Positions 1 to 5,613 of a stretch of 10,934 nucleotides of DNA are shown here, piece after piece (within the stretch, counting starts at the first letter, position 1; every line of letters begins with the position of its first letter). Origin of the DNA: UBA699 sp050261915 (GTDB lineage: Bacteria; Bacillota; Clostridia; Clostridiales; Clostridiaceae); assembly GCA_050261915.1 (NCBI GenBank), contig JBLNDT010000088.1, positions 1-10,934 of the forward strand, read 5' to 3'. The position numbers were made by a program, and so were the translations under genes. Below the pieces are notes generated by a model. That model did no database searches and was not told the DNA's origin. It was given only the letters and a program-made list of their open reading frames with translations.

Positions 1-1
1 T

Positions 2-325
2 TCAAAGAAAAAATCAAATGTGGTAAGCATACACACAACTATTTCAGCAAAGGTTAAAATACTTAAGCCAACTTGTTTTGAAGAGGCGGCAGACATATGT
101 GATGATGTGAAAAACAGAAAAATCGTAGTTATAAACACTACCAGCCTTGAACAGAGGGTTGCACAAAGACTTCTTGATTTTCTTGGAGGAGCAAGCTATG
201 CTTTAAGCGGAAATCTTGAAGAAATAGAAAAGGGTGTTTATTTAGTATCCCCTTCAAATGTTGAAGTAAATAATGATTTAAAAAGTGAACTTTCAACAAA
301 GGGACTTTTCAGCTGGAATAAATAA
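2..325 (+). CDS. sepF: Cell division protein SepF, 3' part (5' end outside window)
   Basis: SepF is a cytoplasmic, membrane-associated partner of FtsZ that polymerises into arcs and helps tether and organise the division ring in Gram-positive bacteria. The reading frame is open from the left edge, so about 107 C-terminal residues are visible and the N-terminal membrane-binding helix is missing. A GTG at 20 lies in frame, but the frame continues upstream without a stop, so it is not taken as the start. The visible part is the conserved SepF domain: VVSIHTT, then KVKILKPTCFEEAADICDD, VVINTTSLE, QRLLDFLGGASYALSG and GVYLVSPSNVEV, the alpha/beta core that dimerises and binds FtsZ. The downstream order ylmG-ylmH-divIVA is the classic sepF neighbourhood and confirms the call. 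The stop lies 15 nt before the ylmG start, so the genes are probably co-transcribed. Confidence 0.95.
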   Translation, partial: SKKKSNVVSIHTTISAKVKILKPTCFEEAADICDDVKNRKIVVINTTSLEQRVAQRLLDFLGGASYALSGNLEEIEKGVYLVSPSNVEVNNDLKSELSTKGLFSWNK

Positions 326-330
326 TATTT

Positions 331-335
331 GGAGG
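331..335 (+). promoter_or_regulatory. Shine-Dalgarno site that sets the ylmG start
   Basis: GGAGG lies 5 nt before the ATG at 341. An in-frame TTG at 329 overlaps this site and would have none of its own, so ATG 341 is chosen. Confidence 0.85.
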
Positions 336-340
336 CAATA

Positions 341-604
341 ATGATACTAACTATAAAATATGCAGTACATTTGTTATTTAACTTTCTTGAAGGAGCCATA
401 TTAATTGACGTAATATTATCATGGATAATGCCTGGAAAAAGAAATGCTTTTATTGATCTTCTCCACGTATTCACAGATCCATTTATGATACCTGGAAGAA
501 AAATACAAGAAAAAATTTCTCCAGGACTTATGGTTGATTTTTCTCCAATACTGGCGCTTATAATACTTGATATTCTTGAAAGAATAATAATAAATATAAT
601 TTGA
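341..604 (+). CDS. ylmG: YggT-family membrane protein YlmG
   Basis: This is a small integral membrane protein of the YggT family, 87 residues and close to the usual size of single-domain bacterial YlmG. Two hydrophobic segments are visible. The first is at about residues 1-27 and ends in ILSWIMPGKRN, which matches the family pattern SW..P....N. The second is at about residues 66-87 and follows the motif VDFSPILAL (family: D.SP.....). Between them lies TDPFMIPGRKI, matching the family's TDP...P.R. The molecular role is not settled. Homologues have been tied to membrane and nucleoid organisation and, in plants, to thylakoid assembly, and conservation beside sepF and divIVA suggests a part in division or envelope organisation. 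The TGA stop shares its last A with the ATG of ylmH (TGATG), so the two are probably translationally coupled. Confidence 0.92.
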   Translation: MILTIKYAVHLLFNFLEGAILIDVILSWIMPGKRNAFIDLLHVFTDPFMIPGRKIQEKISPGLMVDFSPILALIILDILERIIINII

Positions 605-1374
605 TGAATAAGAATACATTTATTGAAAGATTATCTAGTGAAGATGTTTTAGCGGCTGCGAAGTTATATGACAAAGTTTTGCTTTCAGAAAAAACAGGTA
701 AGACAATTTATTCAAATGAATTTTATCCTCCGGTTATTTGGGGGAATTTGATGAAGCTGAACTCATATTTTAACTTAACATTTTCCACCTTTGGTATTTT
801 TGAAAATGCTGAAAGAAGAGTTGTTGGCATTGGCTCAGGAGAAATATTAGATTTTCCGGTTAACCTGGTTAAGATAAAAGCAAAGGGTAAATTTTGCTCC
901 ATAAGCCATAGTGACTTTTTAGGAGCCATAATGTCATTAGGTATAAAGAGGGACAAGTTTGGAGACCTTATAATTGAGGAAGATACCTGCTACGCTGCAG
1001 TTCATGAGGAAATAAGCGATTATTTGATTTGCAATTTGGAAAAAGTTAAAAATTCACCCTGTGAAGTTAATATAATTGACTTCCATAGCAGTGAAGTGCC
1101 AAAACAAAAATTTGAACATGTAAATATGGTATCAACTTCCTTGAGACTTGATTGTATTGTAAGCAGTATTTGCAACATCTCCCGGAACAATTCCGATGAA
1201 TTAATAAGACAGGGTAAAGTTCTTGTAGATTATTTCCCGGTAACAAAGCGTGATTTTGTATTGGATGTGAATAGTCTAATTGTAATTAGGGGATATGGCA
1301 AATTTGTTTTTCAGGAAATTAAAGGGTCCACCGGCAAGGGCAGGTTGAAGGTACAGTTTAAAAAATTTATTTAA
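604..1374 (+). CDS. ylmH: S4-domain RNA-binding protein YlmH
   Basis: This 256-residue protein has the YlmH architecture. An N-terminal region is followed by the signature SHSDFLGAIMSLGIKRDKFGD around residues 103-123 (family: H.D.LGA..G.G.KR.KFGDI). A C-terminal S4 domain covers about residues 181-242 (STSLRLDCIVSS, then ELIRQGKVLVDY, then IRGYGKF). S4 domains bind structured RNA. The B. subtilis homologue has been reported to bind the 50S subunit and to take part in ribosome-associated quality control, overlapping with RqcP; older work linked the gene to division because of its position. ATG 604 is chosen because it overlaps the ylmG stop as TGATG. No good Shine-Dalgarno is seen upstream, which fits translational coupling. 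A TTG at 601 is an alternative start one codon earlier. The gene ends 14 nt before divIVA. Confidence 0.93.
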   Translation: MNKNTFIERLSSEDVLAAAKLYDKVLLSEKTGKTIYSNEFYPPVIWGNLMKLNSYFNLTFSTFGIFENAERRVVGIGSGEILDFPVNLVKIKAKGKFCSISHSDFLGAIMSLGIKRDKFGDLIIEEDTCYAAVHEEISDYLICNLEKVKNSPCEVNIIDFHSSEVPKQKFEHVNMVSTSLRLDCIVSSICNISRNNSDELIRQGKVLVDYFPVTKRDFVLDVNSLIVIRGYGKFVFQEIKGSTGKGRLKVQFKKFI

Positions 1375-1388
1375 TTGGGGGCTTCTAA

Positions 1389-1982
1389 ATGAAAATAACG
1401 TCAATGGAAATAACAAACAAAGAGTTCAAAAAGGCTATGAGGGGTTATAGCCAGGATGAAGTGGATGAATTTTTAGATAAGATTGCTGAAGATTATGAAA
1501 CCTTATATAAAGAAAATTCAACCTTGAAGGAAAAAGTGGCAGCTATTGATGAAAGACTTGAGCATTACAGCAAAATGGAAAGCACCATTCAAAACACACT
1601 GCTTCTAGCTCAAAATGCTGCTGAGCATGCCAGGGAAAATTCAAAAAAGGAATCTGATCTCATTATAAAAAATGCTAATGAATCTGCAAAGAAAATTTTG
1701 GACAAGGCTCATAGCGATGTTATAAAGATTAACGATGAGTTTGAAAAAACAAAACAGGAGTTTAACAAGTTTAGAACCAAGTATAGAAATTTTATGCATT
1801 CACAAATTGAAATTTTTGATGAGATGGAAAAGGATTTTGTTAAAAACTACAATATTGGGCATGATATTGATGAAATACATAGTCTGCCCTTGCTAAACAG
1901 ACAAGATGTTAAGAATGATTCAGGATATTTTGATATTGATGAAAATATCGATGAAATAAAAAGCGTTCTTGCTAAAGAATAA
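1389..1982 (+). CDS. divIVA: Cell-division initiation / polar scaffold protein DivIVA
   Basis: DivIVA is a coiled-coil scaffold that binds negatively curved membrane at septa and poles and recruits partners such as the Min system or chromosome-anchoring factors. The 197-residue protein starts with the conserved membrane-binding domain: ITNKEFKKAMRGYSQDEVDEF at residues 8-28, including the RGY..DEVDEFL signature. It continues as a long charged coiled coil (about 30-70 and 85-150) with the family feature TLLLAQNAAE..R.NS.KES. An acidic tail follows (SGYFDIDENIDEIKSVL). In B. subtilis residue 17 is a phenylalanine that inserts into the membrane; here position 17 is methionine and Arg18 is kept. 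The start is set by GGGGG at 1377-1381, 7 nt before ATG. A terminator follows 7 nt after the stop and closes the sepF-ylmG-ylmH-divIVA transcription unit. Confidence 0.95.
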   Translation: MKITSMEITNKEFKKAMRGYSQDEVDEFLDKIAEDYETLYKENSTLKEKVAAIDERLEHYSKMESTIQNTLLLAQNAAEHARENSKKESDLIIKNANESAKKILDKAHSDVIKINDEFEKTKQEFNKFRTKYRNFMHSQIEIFDEMEKDFVKNYNIGHDIDEIHSLPLLNRQDVKNDSGYFDIDENIDEIKSVLAKE

Positions 1983-1988
1983 TTACTT

Positions 1989-2020
1989 ATCTCATCCTCT
2001 GGATGAGATTTATTTTGTTT
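1989..2020 (+). terminator. Rho-independent terminator after divIVA
   Basis: The arm ATCTCATCC (1989-1997), loop TCT and arm GGATGAGAT (2001-2009) form a perfect 9-bp stem followed by a T-rich tract TTATTTTGTTT (2010-2020). It starts 7 nt after the divIVA stop and ends 4 nt before the mtnN Shine-Dalgarno. No room is left for a separate mtnN promoter downstream of it. Confidence 0.85.
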
Positions 2021-2024
2021 AATT

Positions 2025-2029
2025 GGAGG
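2025..2029 (+). promoter_or_regulatory. Shine-Dalgarno site that sets the mtnN start
   Basis: GGAGG lies 6 nt before ATG 2036. An in-frame ATG at 2003 falls inside the right arm of the terminator hairpin, has no ribosome site and would add 11 non-family residues, so it is rejected. Confidence 0.9.
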
Positions 2030-2035
2030 AAGAAA

Positions 2036-2737
2036 ATGATAATTGGAATAATATGTGCCATGGAAGAAGAACTTGAACCATTATTAAAATTCATGAAATC
2101 TACAGAGGTTGTAAATAAGGCAAATATGGTATTTAATTCTGGAAAAGTATTTGATAAAGAAGTGGTAGCAGTAACAAGCGGTATTGGAAAGGTTAATTCT
2201 GCAATTTGTGCTCAGATATTAATTGATCAATTTAAGGTAGACTGTGTAATAAACATAGGAATAGCTGGGGGTACAGGAGCCAATGTACTTCCTGGAGATG
2301 TTGTTATAGGAGATAATCTAGTTCAGCACGATGTGGATACATCTGCTTTTGGTGATGAAATTGGTCAGGTTCCAAGAATTGATACATATGACTTCCCATG
2401 TGATCCAAAGCTTTTAAACTTAGCTCTTAAGGCTTGTACAGCAATTAAAGAACACAAATGTTTCACAGGTCGAATAGTTACAGGGGATCAGTTTATTAAT
2501 GAAATGGAAAAAATCAAATGGCTAAATACAAAGTTTGGTGCACTTGCCTGCGAGATGGAAGGAGGCAGTATTGCACAGGTATGCTATCTTAATAAAATTC
2601 CATTTGTAATAATAAGATCTATTTCAGACAATGGCAATATAGGAGTTCATATGGATTATGAAAAATTTAAGCCTATCGCTATAGATAACTCAACTAAAAT
2701 ATTATTTGGAATGCTTTCCGATAATGAGGCGGAATAA
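2036..2737 (+). CDS. mtnN: 5'-methylthioadenosine/S-adenosylhomocysteine nucleosidase
   Basis: MTAN is a cytoplasmic enzyme that cleaves the N-glycosidic bond of methylthioadenosine, S-adenosylhomocysteine and 5'-deoxyadenosine. It removes these SAM by-products and feeds the methyl cycle and LuxS. The protein is 233 residues, the normal family size. It shows IIGIICAMEEEL at the N-terminus, with Glu12 aligning to the E. coli catalytic base Glu12. It also has SGIGKVNSA (48-56), INIGIAGG (72-79), HDVDTSAFG (98-106), GRIVTGDQF (145-153), EMEGGSIAQV (173-182, ribose-binding Met174-Glu175) and RSISD (194-198, with Asp198 as the likely proton donor to adenine). Position 7 is Cys where E. coli has Gly. 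The gene ends directly at the aroF ATG, so the two look like an operon. It follows the divIVA terminator, and its promoter is not evident in the 53-nt gap. Confidence 0.94.
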   Translation: MIIGIICAMEEELEPLLKFMKSTEVVNKANMVFNSGKVFDKEVVAVTSGIGKVNSAICAQILIDQFKVDCVINIGIAGGTGANVLPGDVVIGDNLVQHDVDTSAFGDEIGQVPRIDTYDFPCDPKLLNLALKACTAIKEHKCFTGRIVTGDQFINEMEKIKWLNTKFGALACEMEGGSIAQVCYLNKIPFVIIRSISDNGNIGVHMDYEKFKPIAIDNSTKILFGMLSDNEAE

Positions 2738-3547
2738 ATGGATACTCTTCTTATAGATAAAAAAATGGGCAGCAGCATTATTGTAGATGTTAAAGGGGTG
2801 CTTATTGGGGGCATCGAAAAAATATTTATTTCAGGACCATGTTCTGTGGAAAATCCTGATGTAATGTTAGAAATATCAAAGAACATCAAAGAAATTGGAG
2901 TTCATATTTTAAGGGGAGGTGCCTTTAAACCAAGAACATCACCCTATGATTTTCAAGGACTTGAGCTGGAAGGATTAAAGATACTTAGGGAGGCTGCAGA
3001 TTCTGTAAATATGCCTGTAGTTACCGAGGTTATGGATGTAAGGGATATTGAAACTGTAATGAACTATGCTGATATGCTTCAGGTTGGTTCCAGAAACATG
3101 TATAATTACAGCCTTTTAAAAGAACTTGGAAAGCAAAAGGTACCCGTACTTTTAAAAAGGGGTATGAGTGCAACTCTTAAGGAATGGATATATGCTGCAG
3201 AATATATAGTTAAAGAAGGTAACGAAAATGTTGTTCTTTGTGAAAGGGGCATAAGAACCTTTGAAAACTATACAAGAAACACACTTGATTTAAATAGTGT
3301 TTCTGTAATAAAACAAAAATACAGGCTCCCGGTAATAGTTGACCCAAGTCACGGAACTGGGCTTAGGGAACTTGTGCCAAAGATGAGCGTAGCAGCAGTT
3401 GCAGCAGGGGCGGACGGTCTTATTATAGAAAGTCACATTAATCCCGACAAAGCTGTTTCAGATTCAAGACAAACAATATCCACTAACGCTTTAAAAAAAA
3501 TTTATAATAATATAAGGCTTTTTGAAAACTTAAATTTTCAGGAATAA
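2738..3547 (+). CDS. aroF: 3-deoxy-7-phosphoheptulonate (DAHP) synthase, short type I-beta form
   Basis: This enzyme condenses phosphoenolpyruvate with erythrose 4-phosphate to DAHP, the first step of the shikimate pathway to aromatic amino acids. It is a 269-residue TIM barrel of the AroA I-beta/KDO8P-synthase superfamily. Visible motifs are ISGPCSVE (31-38), GGAFKPRTSPYDFQG (60-74), which is typical of DAHP rather than KDO8P synthase, QVGSRNMYN (115-123), LLKRGM (138-143), DPSHGTG (202-208) and IIESH (229-233). Expected metal ligands are all present: Cys35, His205, Glu231 and Asp242. There is no N-terminal ferredoxin-like or C-terminal chorismate-mutase regulatory domain, so classic feedback control is not expected from this protein alone. 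The start codon follows the mtnN stop with no gap, and GAGG at 2726-2729 inside mtnN is the ribosome site. The symbol aroF is used as the common database name for this family. Confidence 0.93.
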   Translation: MDTLLIDKKMGSSIIVDVKGVLIGGIEKIFISGPCSVENPDVMLEISKNIKEIGVHILRGGAFKPRTSPYDFQGLELEGLKILREAADSVNMPVVTEVMDVRDIETVMNYADMLQVGSRNMYNYSLLKELGKQKVPVLLKRGMSATLKEWIYAAEYIVKEGNENVVLCERGIRTFENYTRNTLDLNSVSVIKQKYRLPVIVDPSHGTGLRELVPKMSVAAVAAGADGLIIESHINPDKAVSDSRQTISTNALKKIYNNIRLFENLNFQE

Positions 3548-3557
3548 ATGCACAGAT

Positions 3558-3589
3558 TAAAGATAAAATAAAAGTATCATTTATCTTTA
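3558..3589 (+). repeat. 10-bp perfect inverted repeat between aroF and the yteA-like gene
   Basis: TAAAGATAAA (3558-3567) and TTTATCTTTA (3580-3589) are perfect inverted copies around a 12-nt spacer. The arms are almost pure A/T and no T-run follows, so the hairpin would be a poor intrinsic terminator. It ends 2 nt before the GAGGTG ribosome site of the next gene. It could be an operator, an mRNA-stabilising hairpin or a chance A/T palindrome. Confidence 0.5.
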
Positions 3590-3601
3590 GCGAGGTGTAT
3601 T

Positions 3602-4087
3602 ATGGATAAGGAAAAACTAAAATACTACAAATCAAAGCTTATCAATGAAAAGAAAAAAATAAATGAGGTTTTAGGAGCTGGGTCCACCTTTTCACAAGAA
3701 ATGTCCTCGGAGCTTTCCTTTTACGATCAGAATCATCCGGGAGATACTGCATCAGAATTGTATGACATGGAACGGGGCGCAGCTTTAGAACAAAACGAGG
3801 TTTTCATAGTAAAAAAAATAGACAGCGCATTAAAATCTATAGAAGATGGAAATTTTGGAATATGCAAAAGGTGCGGCAAGGAAATATGTGATGAAAGACT
3901 GGATTTTATTCCATATACAGAGCATTGTATTGATTGTCAAAATGAAATAGGTACCGGTCTTATGAACAGAAGAAATGAATACCCTATCAGCATATATTTT
4001 GAGGATTTTGGAGATGACGATGCACCTTATGATGATCCAATAGAAGGAATAAGCAATGAACAATACAGGAGACAGCTGCCTGATTAA
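3602..4087 (+). CDS. TraR/DksA-type zinc-finger protein, YteA/YlyA family
   Basis: This 161-residue protein begins with a charged helical region (1-24). The family signature follows at residues 37-66: ELSFYDQNHPGDTASELYD and MERGAALEQNE. A DksA-like four-cysteine zinc finger comes next, with C88-x2-C91 and C109-x2-C112 spaced as in TraR/DksA proteins (CKRC ... CIDC). The tail is acidic (EDFGDDDAPYDDP). DksA relatives bind in the RNA polymerase secondary channel. In Bacillus the related YlyA lies immediately before lspA, as here, and acts on RNA polymerase during sporulation, while YteA gives its name to the family in many annotations. Function here is inferred from family and synteny; I cannot tell YteA from YlyA orthology by eye. 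The ribosome site is GAGGTG (3592-3597), 4 nt before ATG. The gap to lspA is about 20 nt, suggesting co-transcription with lspA and rluD. Confidence 0.85.
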   Translation: MDKEKLKYYKSKLINEKKKINEVLGAGSTFSQEMSSELSFYDQNHPGDTASELYDMERGAALEQNEVFIVKKIDSALKSIEDGNFGICKRCGKEICDERLDFIPYTEHCIDCQNEIGTGLMNRRNEYPISIYFEDFGDDDAPYDDPIEGISNEQYRRQLPD

Positions 4088-4096
4088 CTACTACAT

Positions 4097-4101
4097 GGGG
4101 G
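4097..4101 (+). promoter_or_regulatory. Shine-Dalgarno site that favours the second lspA ATG
   Basis: GGGGG touches the in-frame ATG at 4102 directly but lies an ideal 6 nt before the in-frame ATG at 4108, so 4108 is taken as the start. Confidence 0.75.
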
Positions 4102-4107
4102 ATGGGA

Positions 4108-4563
4108 ATGGAAATAATAATAATTATAGCAGGTTTAATACTTGACAGAATAACTAAAATATGGGCATCTGGGGCTCTTAAGGTTCAGGATATAGTAATA
4201 ATTAAAGACTTATTAAGCTTTTCATATCTTGAGAATAGAGGGGCTGCCTTTGGTATATTTCAAAACAAGGTTATACTACTGGCCTTGATAACAATAGCTG
4301 TTTTAGCAGGAATGGTATATTATCTTATAAAATACAAACCATCCTCAAAGCTTTTCAAAGTAAGTGCTGCACTAATCATAAGCGGAGCTATTGGTAATTT
4401 ATTTGACAGAGTATACTATAATTATGTAGTAGATTTTATCATGTTCCACTACAAGTATGTTTATTACTTCCCTACCTTTAATGTGGCTGATATTCTGGTT
4501 GTTACAGGTACTGCGCTTATGGTACTCTATCTGTTAAAGGAAGAAAAACATGGAAAAAATTGA
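4108..4563 (+). CDS. lspA: Lipoprotein signal peptidase (signal peptidase II)
   Basis: LspA is an integral membrane aspartyl protease that cuts the signal peptide of diacylglyceryl-modified prolipoproteins just before the lipobox cysteine. The 151-residue protein has the normal length and four hydrophobic segments (about 1-12, 55-75, 84-101 and 124-143). Conserved motifs are LDRITK (12-17), LENRGAAFGI (41-50), SGAIGNLFDR (92-101), VVDF (107-110) and FNVAD (124-128). Asp109 and Asp128 correspond to the catalytic dyad. The alternative ATG at 4102 would add only Met-Gly. The gene runs into the pseudouridine synthase gene with a 14-nt overlap, so translation is likely coupled. A lipoprotein substrate is encoded at the right end of the window. 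Confidence 0.95.
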   Translation: MEIIIIIAGLILDRITKIWASGALKVQDIVIIKDLLSFSYLENRGAAFGIFQNKVILLALITIAVLAGMVYYLIKYKPSSKLFKVSAALIISGAIGNLFDRVYYNYVVDFIMFHYKYVYYFPTFNVADILVVTGTALMVLYLLKEEKHGKN

Positions 4564-5476
4564 GTTTTTAATTGAAGAAAATAATTCTGGAATGAGACTT
4601 GATAAATACCTTTCAACCTGCTTAAATTATAAATCAAGGTCATATATTCAAGGTATCATAGAAAAAGGAAATGTTATTGTTAATGGAAAAATAAAAAAAA
4701 GCAACTATTCTATTAAATTTATGGATAAAATTGAAATAACTATTCCAGAACCTATTGAGCTTAATATTAAACCGGAAAATATTCCTTTAGACATCCTTTA
4801 TGAGGATTCTGAGGTTATTGTGATAAATAAACTTCAAGGGATGGTGGTTCATCCAGCAAGCGGTGTTTACACAGGAACCTTAGTTAATGCACTGCTCATG
4901 CACTGCAAGGATCTTTCCGGGATTAACGGGGTAACCAGACCAGGTATTGTCCACCGAATAGATAAGGATACCTCTGGAGTCATAGTCATAGCAAAGAATG
5001 ACAATTCTCATAATTTTTTGGCAGCTCAGCTTAAGGAACATACCATGACCAGGGTTTATTATGCTCTGGTGGAGGGGGTTTTAAAAGAGGATAATGGAAG
5101 AGTGGAAGCGCCTCTTGGAAGGCATCCTCAGGAAAAAATTAAGATGGCAATTGTTAAGGACGGCAAGCATGCAGCTACAAATTACAGGGTAATTGAAAGG
5201 TTCAAGAATCACACCTTGGTTGAATGTGTTCTTGAAACAGGAAGAACACACCAGATTAGAGTGCATATGGCACATATTGGACATCCTTTGGTTGGCGATC
5301 CTGTATATGGTTATAAAAAACAGCGGTTTAAACTTAATGGTCAGTTGCTGCATGCAATGAGACTTGGTTTTATCCATCCTCTTTCAAAGGGATATATGGA
5401 ATTTGAATCTCCTCTTCCGGAGTATTTCAATAAAGTACTTTCCGTCTTGCGAAATGAGTTGAAAAACAACGAATAA
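4550..5476 (+). CDS. RluA-family 23S rRNA pseudouridine synthase, RluD/YlyB-like
   Basis: The enzyme isomerises specific uridines in structured RNA to pseudouridine; RluD-type members modify helix 69 of 23S rRNA. The 308-residue protein has an N-terminal S4 RNA-binding domain (about 14-75: GMRLDKYLS ... YIQGIIEKGNVIVNG) and the RluA catalytic domain (about 85-300). The active-site motif is HRIDKDTSG at 135-143, with catalytic Asp138. Further family motifs are NKLQGMVVHP (93-102), TGRTHQIRVHM (230-240) and HPLVGDPVYG (245-254). Placement between lspA and pyrR matches ylyB of B. subtilis, which supports RluD-like orthology, but the exact target uridine cannot be read from sequence. AAAGGAAG at 4536-4543 is the ribosome site, inside lspA. 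The pyrR promoter candidate overlaps the 3' end of this gene. Confidence 0.92.
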   Translation: MEKIEFLIEENNSGMRLDKYLSTCLNYKSRSYIQGIIEKGNVIVNGKIKKSNYSIKFMDKIEITIPEPIELNIKPENIPLDILYEDSEVIVINKLQGMVVHPASGVYTGTLVNALLMHCKDLSGINGVTRPGIVHRIDKDTSGVIVIAKNDNSHNFLAAQLKEHTMTRVYYALVEGVLKEDNGRVEAPLGRHPQEKIKMAIVKDGKHAATNYRVIERFKNHTLVECVLETGRTHQIRVHMAHIGHPLVGDPVYGYKKQRFKLNGQLLHAMRLGFIHPLSKGYMEFESPLPEYFNKVLSVLRNELKNNE

Positions 5477-5485
5477 TGTGATAAT
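5459..5485 (+). promoter_or_regulatory. Candidate sigma-A promoter for pyrR-uraA
   Basis: TTGAAA (5459-5464) and an extended -10, TGT-GATAAT (hexamer 5480-5485), are separated by a short 15-nt spacer. A start near 5492 would give a leader that contains the whole PyrR loop from 5505. The -35 lies inside the end of the pseudouridine synthase gene. The short spacer makes the call tentative, and read-through from lspA-rluD is also possible. Confidence 0.5.
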
Positions 5486-5504
5486 ATATCTATGGTAAAT
5501 TATA

Positions 5505-5535
5505 TCCTTTAAATGATCCTGTGAGATCCTAAGGA
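5505..5535 (+). promoter_or_regulatory. PyrR-binding loop (anti-antiterminator)
   Basis: The lower stem is TCCTT (5505-5509) with AAGGA (5531-5535). A purine-rich internal bulge follows on the 5' side, then an upper stem GATC (5515-5518) with GATC (5525-5528) closing the hexaloop CTGTGA (5519-5524). This matches the known PyrR site pattern, loop C-N-G-N-G-A on a short stem above a bulge. UMP-bound PyrR is expected to stabilise it and block the antiterminator. Confidence 0.88.
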
Positions 5536-5570
5536 AATTGTGTAAAAGATTTGTTTTCTTACGTCTTACA
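5520..5570 (+). promoter_or_regulatory. Antiterminator of the pyr leader
   Basis: Positions 5520-5526 (TGTGAGA) pair with 5564-5570 (TCTTACA), and 5530-5537 (TAAGGAAA) pair with 5554-5561 (TTTTCTTA). Each helix contains one G-U pair, and they are separated by a small internal loop. The structure uses both the 3' half of the PyrR loop and the left arm of the terminator, so it excludes both, as the attenuation model requires. Confidence 0.75.
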
Positions 5571-5586
5571 TTGTAAGACGTTTTTT
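5561..5586 (+). terminator. PyrR-controlled intrinsic terminator
   Basis: ACGTCTTAC (5561-5569), loop ATT and GTAAGACGT (5573-5581) form a perfect 9-bp stem followed directly by TTTTT. It ends 13 nt before the pyrR ribosome site. It should stop transcription when PyrR-UMP holds the upstream loop. Confidence 0.92.
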
Positions 5587-5613
5587 ATTGGTTTTATTTA
5601 AGGAGGTTTTGGG

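Noticed and set aside
238..619. Minus-strand open frames opposite sepF/ylmG
   Set aside because: They overlap well-supported division genes, show no family motifs and lack Shine-Dalgarno sites.
1818..1825. GATGAGAT inside divIVA as an antiterminator partner for the 1989-1997 arm
   Set aside because: It matches 8 bases of the terminator right arm, but lies about 165 nt upstream within coding sequence and such an 8-mer match is expected by chance.
2003..2035. Longer N-terminus for mtnN starting at ATG 2003
   Set aside because: The codon lies in the terminator hairpin, has no ribosome site, and the added residues are not part of the family, while ATG 2036 has an ideal GGAGG and places the catalytic Glu at residue 12 as in E. 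coli.
1983..2035. T-box, SAM or SAH riboswitch before mtnN
   Set aside because: The gap is only 53 nt and is nearly filled by one simple hairpin terminator; there is no space for an aptamer or specifier loop.
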